This document shows positions 7,275 to 14,497 of a DNA stretch of 25,004 nucleotides, piece by piece. Source of the stretch: an uncultured Christensenellaceae bacterium (GTDB taxonomy: Bacteria; Bacillota; Clostridia; Christensenellales; Borkfalkiaceae); contig CAJUOY010000019.1 of assembly GCA_910588645.1 (NCBI GenBank), positions 1 to 25,004 of the forward strand, given 5' to 3'. A program made the position numbers and the translations under genes. A model generated the notes under the pieces. It made no database searches and was not told the DNA's origin. It saw only the letters and a program-made list of their open reading frames with translations. The stretch's first letter is position 1; each line of letters starts with the position of its first letter.

Positions 7275-8139
7275 ATGAAAAAAATTATAAAGGTTATTGC
7301 CTGCGCCGCATTGGCGGGCTGTATGCTTGTTCCATTTGCGGGCTGTGCAGACAGCAATTACCAAAGCGAAATAGATAGCTTGCAAGCGCAAATAAAGGAG
7401 CTTGAAAGCAAACTGGATAATAACAGCGGTACGTCTTCGGATAATTCGGAATTGCTTGAAATGCTGTCCGATTTACAGTCCGAAGTTTCGGCTTTAAAAA
7501 GCCAGATCAGCGAACTGAAAGGTACCAATTCGGGCTTGAATACCGAAATTACCGCCTTAAAAAGCAAAATCGAGGAGCTGAAAAGCACCAATTCGGACTT
7601 GAATACCGAAATTACTTCTTTGCAGAGTAAAATCGAAGAGCTGAAAAGCACCAATTCGGACTTGAATACCGATATAACAGCTTTACAGAACAAAATCAAC
7701 GAGCTTAAAAGCGTTAATTCGCAATTAGAAGCCGAAATTGCTTCCTTGCAGGGCGTAATCGACGAATTACAGCAATCGGACGATTTGTTTACGGGCAGTC
7801 CCAAATTCAATTACGAAATTGACGAAACTATCCCCTACTACATTAACGGAACAAAGATTTTTGATTTTAAGATTACTGCTTTGGAATACTATTCAAATGA
7901 TGATGTCACAATAGCTAGGTATTCCGTTTCTTTTATACCGTCTTTTTAATGTAACACCTAATACAGCATTTACAGTTAAAATGTATCATAGTACAGAAAA
8001 TAATATTTCGGATTCGTATGTCTTTAACGATAATGGAATAGCTTTCAGTGACTATTCGGGTACGCAAAAAACATTAATTTTGTTTTATTATGGCAATCCA
8101 TTCGCCAGTATAACCGCTACACCCTCACAAGCAGATTAA
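7275..8139 (+). pseudogene. Frameshifted coiled-coil lipoprotein gene
   Basis: The first frame (7275-7949, 224 aa) starts after a CGGAGG SD. It encodes a signal peptide ending in a lipobox-like VPFAGC (C24), then a long heptad-rich coiled coil (about 30-168). Four 21-residue repeats (74-94, 95-115, 116-136, 137-157) are 63 bp each at DNA level. A globular C-terminal part starts near 175. The frame stops at TAA 7947, right after a T5 run (7943-7947). Dropping one T continues the protein in the +1 frame (NVTPNTAFTV to PSQAD) for 63 more residues to TAA 8137, directly before a terminator. The intact protein would be about 287 aa, a cell-surface lipoprotein of unknown role. A sequencing indel is an alternative explanation. 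Confidence 0.7.
7494..7745 (+). repeat. Four tandem 63-bp coding repeats
   Basis: Imperfect repeats at 7494-7556, 7557-7619, 7620-7682 and 7683-7745 encode a 21-residue unit with core ELKSTNSDLN. This is exactly three heptads, so copy-number change would keep both the reading frame and the coiled-coil phase. Confidence 0.85.
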
Positions 8140-8160
8140 ACTACTTTAAATTTTTTTCTT

Positions 8161-8186
8161 ATCCCCTCATTTATGAGGGGATTTTT
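8161..8186 (+). terminator. Intrinsic terminator of the lipoprotein gene
   Basis: ATCCCCTCAT (8161-8170) pairs with ATGAGGGGAT (8173-8182) and a T run follows. It lies 21 nt after the frameshift-corrected stop, which supports that stop as the real gene end. Confidence 0.85.
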
Positions 8187-8209
8187 CTTGCTTTAGTTGT
8201 CACCTTTAA

Positions 8210-8314
8210 TCCGCCGTCGTAGGTAAATTCTTTTGGAACGTAAAGAAAAATAAGGTTATGTATTACGAAGTCTATATGGGAACTCAAGTTTGGTACTTCG
8301 GAGGTAACGTATGA
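8210..8314 (+). other. Open remnant upstream of the second lipoprotein fragment
   Basis: A frame open from 8210 contains an ATG at 8258 and ends MYYEVYMGTQVWYFGGNV before TGA at 8312. That stop overlaps the next ATG as ATGA. AAGG lies close upstream of 8258. It may be a tiny coupled peptide or the tail of a degraded gene. I do not recognise it. Otherwise I see nothing between the terminator at 8186 and 8310. Confidence 0.25.
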
Positions 8315-8510
8315 AAAGGTATTATTTATGTGCGCTTTTTGACTAACGACATTTTCGTTTGGTTTAACGGCTTGCGGTACTACTTATGAAAAAATAGTGG
8401 GAATAATGACGGGCGTTGTAGCAGAGCAAGGTCATTCTTATTCTTATGCCAACCCTTTGTCCGATAATGAAACGCTTGTTGAAACGAAAATAAAGCCTTA
8501 TAACAGATAA
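8311..8510 (+). pseudogene. Remnant of a second small lipoprotein gene, frameshifted in the signal peptide
   Basis: ATG at 8311 (SD GGAGG at 8300-8304) encodes MKRYYLCALF, then hits TAA at 8344 just after a T5 run. In another frame, from 8343, the missing part continues: LTTFSFGLTAC, a textbook lipoprotein signal end (LTAC), then GTTYEKIVGIM and a short mature chain ending KPYNR before TAA at 8508-8510. Joining the two needs one extra base (or a net -1 shift) near 8336-8343. The product would be about 66 aa, short even when repaired. Function is unknown. Confidence 0.55.
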
Positions 8511-8529
8511 AATTTTATGGAAATTAAAG

Positions 8530-8605
8530 AATCGAGTGTGCGAAAATAAGGTCAAAATAACTTTCCGTGAGCAGTAAACGGCGCACTCGATTATTTTTTA
8601 TTTTT
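8530..8605 (+). terminator. Long-loop hairpin and T-rich tail, probable terminator
   Basis: AATCGAGTGTGC (8530-8541) pairs with GCGCACTCGATT (8581-8592) over 12 bp with one G-U. The loop is 39 nt and an ATTATTTTTTATTTTT tail follows. The stem is strong but the loop is large for a standard terminator, so a small structured RNA is possible. Confidence 0.55.
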
Positions 8606-8608
8606 ATG

Positions 8609-8637
8609 TTGACAATATCGGTTATAAATGTTACTAT
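8609..8637 (+). promoter_or_regulatory. Promoter of the padR-hydrolase operon
   Basis: Perfect TTGACA (8609-8614) and TACTAT (8632-8637) are 17 bp apart. The predicted start is near 8644, just upstream of the SD AAAGGAG (8647-8653). Confidence 0.8.
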
Positions 8638-8643
8638 TAGTAA
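8631..8643. promoter_or_regulatory. Probable PadR operator
   Basis: A perfect 13-nt inverted repeat, TTACTA-T-TAGTAA, covers the -10 box and reaches the expected transcription start. A dimeric repressor bound here would block polymerase. Its place directly upstream of a padR gene suggests autoregulation. Confidence 0.6.
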
Positions 8644-8657
8644 TATAAAGGAGCGAT

Positions 8658-9194
8658 ATGGAAAACATAATTTTGGGGTTATTGATGTTGCGATCCCGAA
8701 CAATTTATCAGCTTAGGAAACGCATAGACGAAGGCCTGAATTTAATGTACAGTTGCAGTACGGGAAGCATACAGGCCGCTATTAAAAAATTATTGCAAAA
8801 CGGACATATTACTTTTAGCGAAATAACGGAGAAAGGCAAGCTTAAAAAAATTTACAGTATAACCGATAGCGGCAGGAGCAGTTTTAACGCCTGGTTGGAA
8901 AGTCCCGTCGATAGCGGCGCGGCTAAAAACCCGGAGTTGGCTAAAATATATTTTTTGGGCTTTGCGGAAAAAGAAATCCGTGTAAGACTGATTGCAGGAC
9001 ACATTGCCGATTTGAAAAAAATGCACTCGGATTTGGAAAAAATCTGTGAAGCAGGTGCAGCGTATTCGGCAGAAAATAAGGGTAACGATATCTTATATTT
9101 TCAACTGCAAACGGCGGCTTACGGACGGGATTTGATGAAGTTCAACGTCGAATGGTACAACCGCTTATTAAAAAATATCAAGGAGCAACTGTAA
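8658..9194 (+). CDS. PadR-family transcriptional regulator
   Basis: 178 aa. The N-terminal winged helix (about 1-85) begins NIILGLLMLRSRTIYQLRKRI and includes the typical STGSIQAAIKKLLQNGHI recognition-helix region. A helical C-terminal domain (about 90-178) of the Vir-like PadR type would serve for dimerisation. Such proteins usually repress their own operon and a neighbouring stress, efflux or enzyme gene. It has an SD (AAAGGAG), a strong promoter and a palindrome over the -10 box. Its stop overlaps the hydrolase ATG (TAATG), so the two are translationally coupled. The inducer is unknown. Confidence 0.87.
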   Translation: MENIILGLLMLRSRTIYQLRKRIDEGLNLMYSCSTGSIQAAIKKLLQNGHITFSEITEKGKLKKIYSITDSGRSSFNAWLESPVDSGAAKNPELAKIYFLGFAEKEIRVRLIAGHIADLKKMHSDLEKICEAGAAYSAENKGNDILYFQLQTAAYGRDLMKFNVEWYNRLLKNIKEQL

Positions 9195-9982
9195 TGGAAA
9201 AATTATATCTCGATAATTCGCCGATAGCTTATTATATCGAAGAAACGGCAAGCAAGGAATGGCTCGTATTTGTACACGCCGCGTTTGTCGATCATAGAAT
9301 GTTTGAAAAACAATTCGATTACTTTTCCGGTAAATACAATTTACTGGCCGTTGATATTTTGGGACACGGCAATTCTATTCGCGCGCGGAAGGGCGACAGC
9401 GTCGAAAAAATGTCTTATTGGATAGACTTGATTTTTCAAAAACACGATATATCCGCCGCTCATTTTGTAGGGGTTTCTTTGGGTGCTGTATTTATACAGG
9501 ACTTTGCCAACAAATATGAAAACAAAGTTTTATCGTTGTCATGTTTCGGCGGTTACGATATCAATAATTTTGATATTAATAAGCAAAAAGCCAATTCGAA
9601 AAATCAGATGAAGATGATGATAAAGGCATTATTTTCTATCAAGTGGTTTTCAAAAGCAAATAAAAAAATTTCCGCATATACAGACGAAGCGCAAAAGGCT
9701 TTTTATGATCTCAATATTCGGTTCAGGAAAAGTTCGTTTAAGTATCTGGCGGGGTTGCAAAAACTTGTAAACAGATATCCTGAAAAGCAACGCCGATATG
9801 CGTTGTCTGTCGGTTGCGGCGAACACGATATACCTATGGAAATAGAAATCGTGAACGAATGGGCGGAGTATGAAAATTGCGAAAAAGTAATTTTCAAAGG
9901 TGCGGGACACTGCGTGAATATGGACGTCCCGCAGGAGTTCAATATTTATCTTGAAAATTTTTTACAAGAGATCGGTAGCTGA
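9194..9982 (+). CDS. Alpha/beta-fold hydrolase
   Basis: 262 aa. An alpha/beta hydrolase with a complete likely triad: S95 in the nucleophile elbow GVSLGA (93-98), D212 in GEHDIP and H239 in GAGHCVNMD. The oxyanion region is FVHAAFVDHRMF (26-37), and DILGHGNS (54-61) is typical of the family. The substrate is not deducible. The start at 9194 overlaps the padR stop and uses AAGGAG as SD. No signal peptide is present, so it is cytoplasmic. Control by the upstream PadR is expected from the shared promoter. Confidence 0.85.
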   Translation: MEKLYLDNSPIAYYIEETASKEWLVFVHAAFVDHRMFEKQFDYFSGKYNLLAVDILGHGNSIRARKGDSVEKMSYWIDLIFQKHDISAAHFVGVSLGAVFIQDFANKYENKVLSLSCFGGYDINNFDINKQKANSKNQMKMMIKALFSIKWFSKANKKISAYTDEAQKAFYDLNIRFRKSSFKYLAGLQKLVNRYPEKQRRYALSVGCGEHDIPMEIEIVNEWAEYENCEKVIFKGAGHCVNMDVPQEFNIYLENFLQEIGS

Positions 9983-10034
9983 AAATTATGATCTGCCGCG
10001 CTCGGGTTTAAAAGCTTTAGATAAAAGGCAGTTG

Positions 10035-10067
10035 GCGTAACCTTAAAGGTTGCGCTATTCTTTTTTA
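10035..10067 (+). terminator. Intrinsic terminator after the hydrolase gene
   Basis: GCGTAACCTT (10035-10044) pairs with AAGGTTGCGC (10046-10055), including one G-U. The innermost A-T pairs open into the loop. The tail is TATTCTTTTTT. Confidence 0.75.
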
Positions 10068-10150
10068 ATTTGCCGTCTAATTATATATGCGTTTGCGCAT
10101 AATATTATCAAACTCCGTATTCTTGCCCGAATTAAAGTTATTAATAATAC

Positions 10151-10179
10151 TTGATTTTTAACAGGTCTGATGATATAAT
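10151..10179 (+). promoter_or_regulatory. Promoter of the rml polysaccharide operon
   Basis: TTGATT (10151-10156) and TATAAT (10174-10179) are 17 bp apart. The predicted start near 10186 gives a leader of about 57 nt before rmlA at 10243. Here, unlike several other promoters in the window, there is a real 5' leader. Confidence 0.7.
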
Positions 10180-10242
10180 GTAAAATATTGGTAATACTGT
10201 CGAATTTTAGTAATGTCGTTTCGGGGGGATTTACAAAAAGCT

Positions 10243-11139
10243 ATGAAAGGAATAATATTGGCAGGAGGCAGCGGAACGCGCCTTTACCCGCTTACAAGAG
10301 TGACAAGCAAACAACTTTTGCCTGTTTACGATAAACCTATGATTTACTATCCGTTGTCGGTATTGATGAACGCGGGGATACGCGACATACTCATAATATC
10401 GACGCCGCAGGACACTTCGAGATTTGAAGAGTTGCTCGGCAATGGAAGCGAACTCGGCTTAAACCTTCAATACGAAGTTCAGGCTTCGCCCGACGGACTC
10501 GCGCAGGCGTTCATAATCGGTGAAAAGTTTATAGGGAACGATTGCGTGGCAATGGTTCTCGGCGATAATATCTTTGCTGGACACGGACTTAACAAGCGTT
10601 TGAGAAAGGCCGTTAAGACTGCGGAGGAAGACGGTCAGGCTACGATTTTCGGATATTACGTGGACGAGCCCGAGAGGTTCGGCATAGTGGAGTTTGACAG
10701 TGCGGGCAGGGCGGTTTCCATAGAGGAAAAACCTCATCCCGCCAAGAGCAATTATTGCGTTACGGGACTGTATTTTTATCCCAACAGCGTAGTGGAAATC
10801 GCAAAGCGAATGAAGCCTTCCGAACGCGGCGAGCTTGAAATAACCGACCTCAACAGAGTCTATCTTGAAAATTCCGAGTTGCAGGTGGAAATTCTCGGTC
10901 AGGGATTTACCTGGCTGGACACGGGAACAATGGAAAGCTTGCTGGACGCGGGTATGTTCATAAAGACTATCGAAACTCATCAGCACAGAAAAGTGGGCTG
11001 CATAGAGGAAATAGCCTATCTCAACAAATGGATAGACAAGGAACAGCTTTCAAAGCTTGCGGAACCTCTTTTGAAGAACGAATACGGTCAATATCTTGAA
11101 GACGTATTGAAAGGCAAATTTATTAACGGGCTATTTTAA
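10243..11139 (+). CDS. rmlA: Glucose-1-phosphate thymidylyltransferase
   Basis: 298 aa. Makes dTDP-glucose from glucose 1-phosphate and dTTP, the first step of dTDP-L-rhamnose synthesis. Motifs are GGSGTRLYPLT (8-18), LGDN (106-109) with the metal-binding Asp, and EEKP (161-164). The start at 10243 (MKGIILAGG) is the family's normal N-terminus. An in-frame ATG at 10213 would add 10 unlikely residues. A G-rich stretch (10224-10230) is a possible, somewhat distant SD. First gene of the polysaccharide operon. Confidence 0.95.
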   Translation: MKGIILAGGSGTRLYPLTRVTSKQLLPVYDKPMIYYPLSVLMNAGIRDILIISTPQDTSRFEELLGNGSELGLNLQYEVQASPDGLAQAFIIGEKFIGNDCVAMVLGDNIFAGHGLNKRLRKAVKTAEEDGQATIFGYYVDEPERFGIVEFDSAGRAVSIEEKPHPAKSNYCVTGLYFYPNSVVEIAKRMKPSERGELEITDLNRVYLENSELQVEILGQGFTWLDTGTMESLLDAGMFIKTIETHQHRKVGCIEEIAYLNKWIDKEQLSKLAEPLLKNEYGQYLEDVLKGKFINGLF

Positions 11140-11150
11140 GGAGATAAAAA

Positions 11151-12173
11151 ATGACAATAATTGTTACGGGCGGAGCGGGATTTATTGGCAGCAACTTTAT
11201 TTTTCATATGCTTCAGGCTCATCCCGATTACAGGATTATTTGTCTCGATAAACTGACTTACGCGGGCAATCTCTCTACACTTGAAAGCGTAATGGACAAT
11301 CCCCGTTTCCGTTTTGTAAAAGCGGACATATGCGACAGAGGCGCGGTATTCGGATTGTTCGGAGAAGAAAAACCCGATATAGTCGTGAATTTTGCGGCCG
11401 AGAGCCACGTCGACAGAAGTATAGAAGAACCCGGTATATTCTTACAGACCAACATAATGGGCACTGCTACGCTTATGGACGCGTGCAGGGAATTCGGCGT
11501 TAAACGTTATCATCAGGTATCCACCGATGAAGTTTACGGCGATCTTCCCCTTGACAGACCCGATCTGTTTTTTACCGAGACCACACCCCTGCATACGAGC
11601 AGTCCGTATTCAAGCTCCAAAGCTTCCGCGGATCTGCTTGTTTTGGCTTATTACAGAACTTACGGTTTACCCGTTTCGATATCCAGGTGCTCTAACAATT
11701 ACGGCCCCTATCATTTTCCCGAAAAGCTTATACCTCTTATGATCATCAACGCTTTGGACGATAAGGCTTTGCCCGTTTACGGCGAGGGGCTCAACGTCAG
11801 GGATTGGCTTTACGTAGAGGATCATTGCAAGGCTATCGACCTCATTATCCACAGCGGTAGGGTAGGGGAAGTTTACAACGTCGGCGGTCATAACGAGATG
11901 AAAAATATCGACATCGTTAAGATCATTTGCCGCGAGTTGGGCAAGCCGGAAAGTCTCATAACTTACGTCAAGGACAGAAAGGGCCACGATATGCGTTACG
12001 CTATCGATCCCACTAAGATACATTCGGAGCTGGGCTGGCTTCCCGAAACTTCCTTTTCCGACGGAATCAAGAAGACCATAAAGTGGTACCTCGATAACGA
12101 GGATTGGTGGAAGCCTATAGTTTCCGGCGAATATAAAAATTATTATGAAAAAATGTATGGAAACCGTAAATAA
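11151..12173 (+). CDS. rmlB: dTDP-glucose 4,6-dehydratase
   Basis: 340 aa. An extended short-chain dehydrogenase that converts dTDP-glucose to dTDP-4-keto-6-deoxyglucose. NAD-binding TGGAGFIGSN (6-15), STDEVYG (124-130) with the catalytic Thr-Asp-Glu set, and Y153/K157 in PYSSSK are all present. SD AAGGAG precedes the start. Second step of the rhamnose pathway, 11 nt after rmlA. Confidence 0.95.
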   Translation: MTIIVTGGAGFIGSNFIFHMLQAHPDYRIICLDKLTYAGNLSTLESVMDNPRFRFVKADICDRGAVFGLFGEEKPDIVVNFAAESHVDRSIEEPGIFLQTNIMGTATLMDACREFGVKRYHQVSTDEVYGDLPLDRPDLFFTETTPLHTSSPYSSSKASADLLVLAYYRTYGLPVSISRCSNNYGPYHFPEKLIPLMIINALDDKALPVYGEGLNVRDWLYVEDHCKAIDLIIHSGRVGEVYNVGGHNEMKNIDIVKIICRELGKPESLITYVKDRKGHDMRYAIDPTKIHSELGWLPETSFSDGIKKTIKWYLDNEDWWKPIVSGEYKNYYEKMYGNRK

Positions 12174-13043
12174 ATGAAAGTATTGGTGACAGGCAGTAAA
12201 GGCCAGCTTGGCAGCGACCTGATAAACGAACTTACCGCCAGAGGACACGTCGCCGTCGGGGTTGACGTCGAAGAAATGGACGTTACCGACAGCGCCGCAG
12301 TAAAAAAAGTTATTAATTCCGTCAAACCGGACGTCGTGATACATTGCGCCGCATGGACGGCCGTGGACGCGGCGGAGGAAGAGGAAAACGTAAAAAAAGT
12401 CCGCGCGATCAACGCGTACGGCACTGCTTACATTGCCGAAGAATGCAAAAATATAGACTGTAAGCTGATATATATTTCCACCGATTACGTTTTTGACGGA
12501 CGCGGAACTAAGCCCTGGGATCCCGACTGCAAGGATTACAAGCCGCTCAACGTATACGGCGAGACCAAGCTGGAAGGGGAAAAAGCCGTAGAAAAGGCGC
12601 TTGAAAAATTTTTCATCGTCCGCATAGCCTGGGTATTCGGACTGATGGGTAAAAACTTCATAAAGACTATGCTCGCGCTCGGTAAAAAATACGACAGTCT
12701 GCGGGTGGTAAACGATCAGGTTGGCACGCCCACTTACACCTACGATCTTGCAAGGCTGCTCGTCGATATGGCGGAAACCGATAAATACGGTTATTACCAC
12801 GTCACCAACGAGGGCGGCTATATAAGCTGGTATGAGTTCGCTAAGGAAATATTCAGACAGGCCGGTTACAATACGGAAGTCAAACCCGTTACGACGGCCG
12901 AATACGGACTTTCCAAAGCGGTACGTCCCTTCAATTCCAGGCTTGACAAGAGTAAGCTATCGGAAAACGGATTTAAGCCGCTTCCTACGTGGCAGGACGC
13001 GCTTGAAAGATATCTCAAGGAAATAAATTATGGGGCAGATTAA
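12174..13043 (+). CDS. rmlD: dTDP-4-dehydrorhamnose reductase
   Basis: 289 aa. Performs the final NAD(P)H-dependent reduction to dTDP-L-rhamnose. GSKGQLGSD (7-15) is the dinucleotide-binding loop, STDYVFDG (102-109) is a family hallmark, and Y128/K132 (NVYGETK) form the catalytic pair. It starts immediately after the rmlB stop and overlaps rmlC by 14 nt. In this operon rmlD precedes rmlC. Confidence 0.95.
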   Translation: MKVLVTGSKGQLGSDLINELTARGHVAVGVDVEEMDVTDSAAVKKVINSVKPDVVIHCAAWTAVDAAEEEENVKKVRAINAYGTAYIAEECKNIDCKLIYISTDYVFDGRGTKPWDPDCKDYKPLNVYGETKLEGEKAVEKALEKFFIVRIAWVFGLMGKNFIKTMLALGKKYDSLRVVNDQVGTPTYTYDLARLLVDMAETDKYGYYHVTNEGGYISWYEFAKEIFRQAGYNTEVKPVTTAEYGLSKAVRPFNSRLDKSKLSENGFKPLPTWQDALERYLKEINYGAD

Positions 13044-13629
13044 AGTTACGAAAGCTCCCATCGAGGGGCTATATATAATCGAACCAAGCGTACACGGCGA
13101 CGAGCGCGGTTATTTTATGGAAACGTACAATAAGCGCGATATGGAAGAGGCGGGGCTTAACCTGAATTTCGTTCAGGACAATCAGAGTATGTCCGTAAAG
13201 GGCGTGCTTCGCGGCCTTCATTTTCAGAAGCAGTACCCGCAGGGGAAACTCGTACGCGTCATTAAAGGGCGGGTGTTCGACGTTGCCGTAGATCTGAGAA
13301 AGGACAGCGCAACGTTCGGCAAATGGTTCGGCGTGGAGCTTACGGAAGAGAATAAGAAACAGTTCTACATTTCGGAAGGCTTTGCGCACGGATTTCTCGT
13401 TCTCAGCGACACCGCCGAGTTTTGTTATAAAGTTACCGACTTCTATCATCCCGGCGACGAGGGCGGTCTTGCCTGGAACGATCCGTCTATCGGAATAGAT
13501 TGGGGAGTAACGGGCGTTTACGACGGAACGGCTTCGTCCGACGGGTATGCGCTTAACGACGGGACAAAACTTACTCTTTCCGAAAAAGATCGGAAATGGC
13601 TCAATTTAAAGGATACGTTTACTTTTTGA
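13030..13629 (+). CDS. rmlC: dTDP-4-dehydrorhamnose 3,5-epimerase
   Basis: 199 aa. A cupin epimerase acting between RmlB and RmlD. GVLRGLHFQ (58-66) carries the catalytic His64, GFAHGFLVLSD (117-127) and FYHPGDEGGLAWND (138-151) are the other conserved blocks. It is slightly longer than the usual ~185 aa because of extra residues in the C-terminal third (around 165-185). It overlaps rmlD by 14 nt and is followed by a GT2 gene 1 nt later. Confidence 0.94.
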   Translation: MGQIKVTKAPIEGLYIIEPSVHGDERGYFMETYNKRDMEEAGLNLNFVQDNQSMSVKGVLRGLHFQKQYPQGKLVRVIKGRVFDVAVDLRKDSATFGKWFGVELTEENKKQFYISEGFAHGFLVLSDTAEFCYKVTDFYHPGDEGGLAWNDPSIGIDWGVTGVYDGTASSDGYALNDGTKLTLSEKDRKWLNLKDTFTF

Positions 13630-13630
13630 T

Positions 13631-14497
13631 ATGTTGACAGTCGACGTCGTCTGCTTGCTTTATCACGCGGATAATTATATAGATAATTTAATTTTGGGTT
13701 TAAAGTCTCAGCAGGGCGTAACTTACGGCCGCGTTGTTTTTGCTATAACCGAGGACGGCGATACTTCTGCCGTAAAAAGTAAGATAACCGAAAACGGTTT
13801 TACGTATTTCGGGGTGGAGAAAAAGGACTTTTCCCATTCCCTCACGCGCGAAAGGGCAATTTTCGACTATTGCGTTAGCGAAGTGGTCATAATGCTTTCG
13901 CAGGACGTAAATTTGGTGAACTCCAATTCCTTTTACGAGCTTACCAAGTTTGTGAGCGACAGCGTCGTATACGTCTACGGCAAACAGATTTGCAGAAAAA
14001 AATCTCTTGAATATTACGTGCGTAAAAAAAATTACGGTGTTGAGAACGAGTATCTCACTTCGGCGGACGTCGAAAAATTGCAGTTGAAAACGTTTTTTGC
14101 CTCCGATGCGTTTGCGGCGTATTACCGCCCCGCATTCGTCGCATTGAACGGCTACGACAACAAGCATATGATGATGAGCGAGGATATGTATTACGCAAAA
14201 AAAATCATCGATCTCGGCTACACCAAAGGGTATATCGCCGCCGCCGTCGTCGAGCATTCGCATAAATTCACTTTGAAGCAGTTATACGATAGATATTACG
14301 AAACGGGCAAGTGGTTTGCACAACATCCCGAGTTTAACGCATATAAGACTACGGACGCGGGATTAAAACTTGCTTTTTCCGTTTTGGGACAGGCATTGAA
14401 AGATTTCAATATACCCGTAATTTTCCGTTGGTTGCCTGATATGGCCGCAAGGTATCTGGGTTTGAGAAAGGGTAAAAAATTCAACAAAAAGTTATGA
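13631..14497 (+). CDS. Family 2 glycosyltransferase, probable rhamnosyltransferase
   Basis: 288 aa. A GT-A fold GT2 enzyme. The N-terminal strand is TVDVVCLLYHA. KKDFSHSLTRE (about 72-82), MLSQDVNLV with the DXD-like metal site, an acceptor-region MSEDMYYAKKI and EHSHKFTLKQLYDRYYETG are typical of rhamnosyltransferases linked to rml operons. It probably adds rhamnose to a growing lipid-linked unit at the cytoplasmic membrane face. The linkage is unknown. The stop overlaps the next ATG (ATGA). Confidence 0.8.
   Translation: MLTVDVVCLLYHADNYIDNLILGLKSQQGVTYGRVVFAITEDGDTSAVKSKITENGFTYFGVEKKDFSHSLTRERAIFDYCVSEVVIMLSQDVNLVNSNSFYELTKFVSDSVVYVYGKQICRKKSLEYYVRKKNYGVENEYLTSADVEKLQLKTFFASDAFAAYYRPAFVALNGYDNKHMMMSEDMYYAKKIIDLGYTKGYIAAAVVEHSHKFTLKQLYDRYYETGKWFAQHPEFNAYKTTDAGLKLAFSVLGQALKDFNIPVIFRWLPDMAARYLGLRKGKKFNKKL

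Noticed and set aside
7494..7745. Regular repeats that might suggest a CRISPR array
   Set aside because: The repeats are contiguous, imperfect, coding and in heptad phase, with no unique spacers.
8364..8555. 63-aa ORF on the - strand
   Set aside because: It has no SD and runs antisense to the lipoprotein remnant and through the hairpin; it resembles a shadow frame.
10213..10242. Upstream ATG extending rmlA by 10 residues
   Set aside because: RmlA proteins begin at MKGIILAGG, and the extension does not fit the family.
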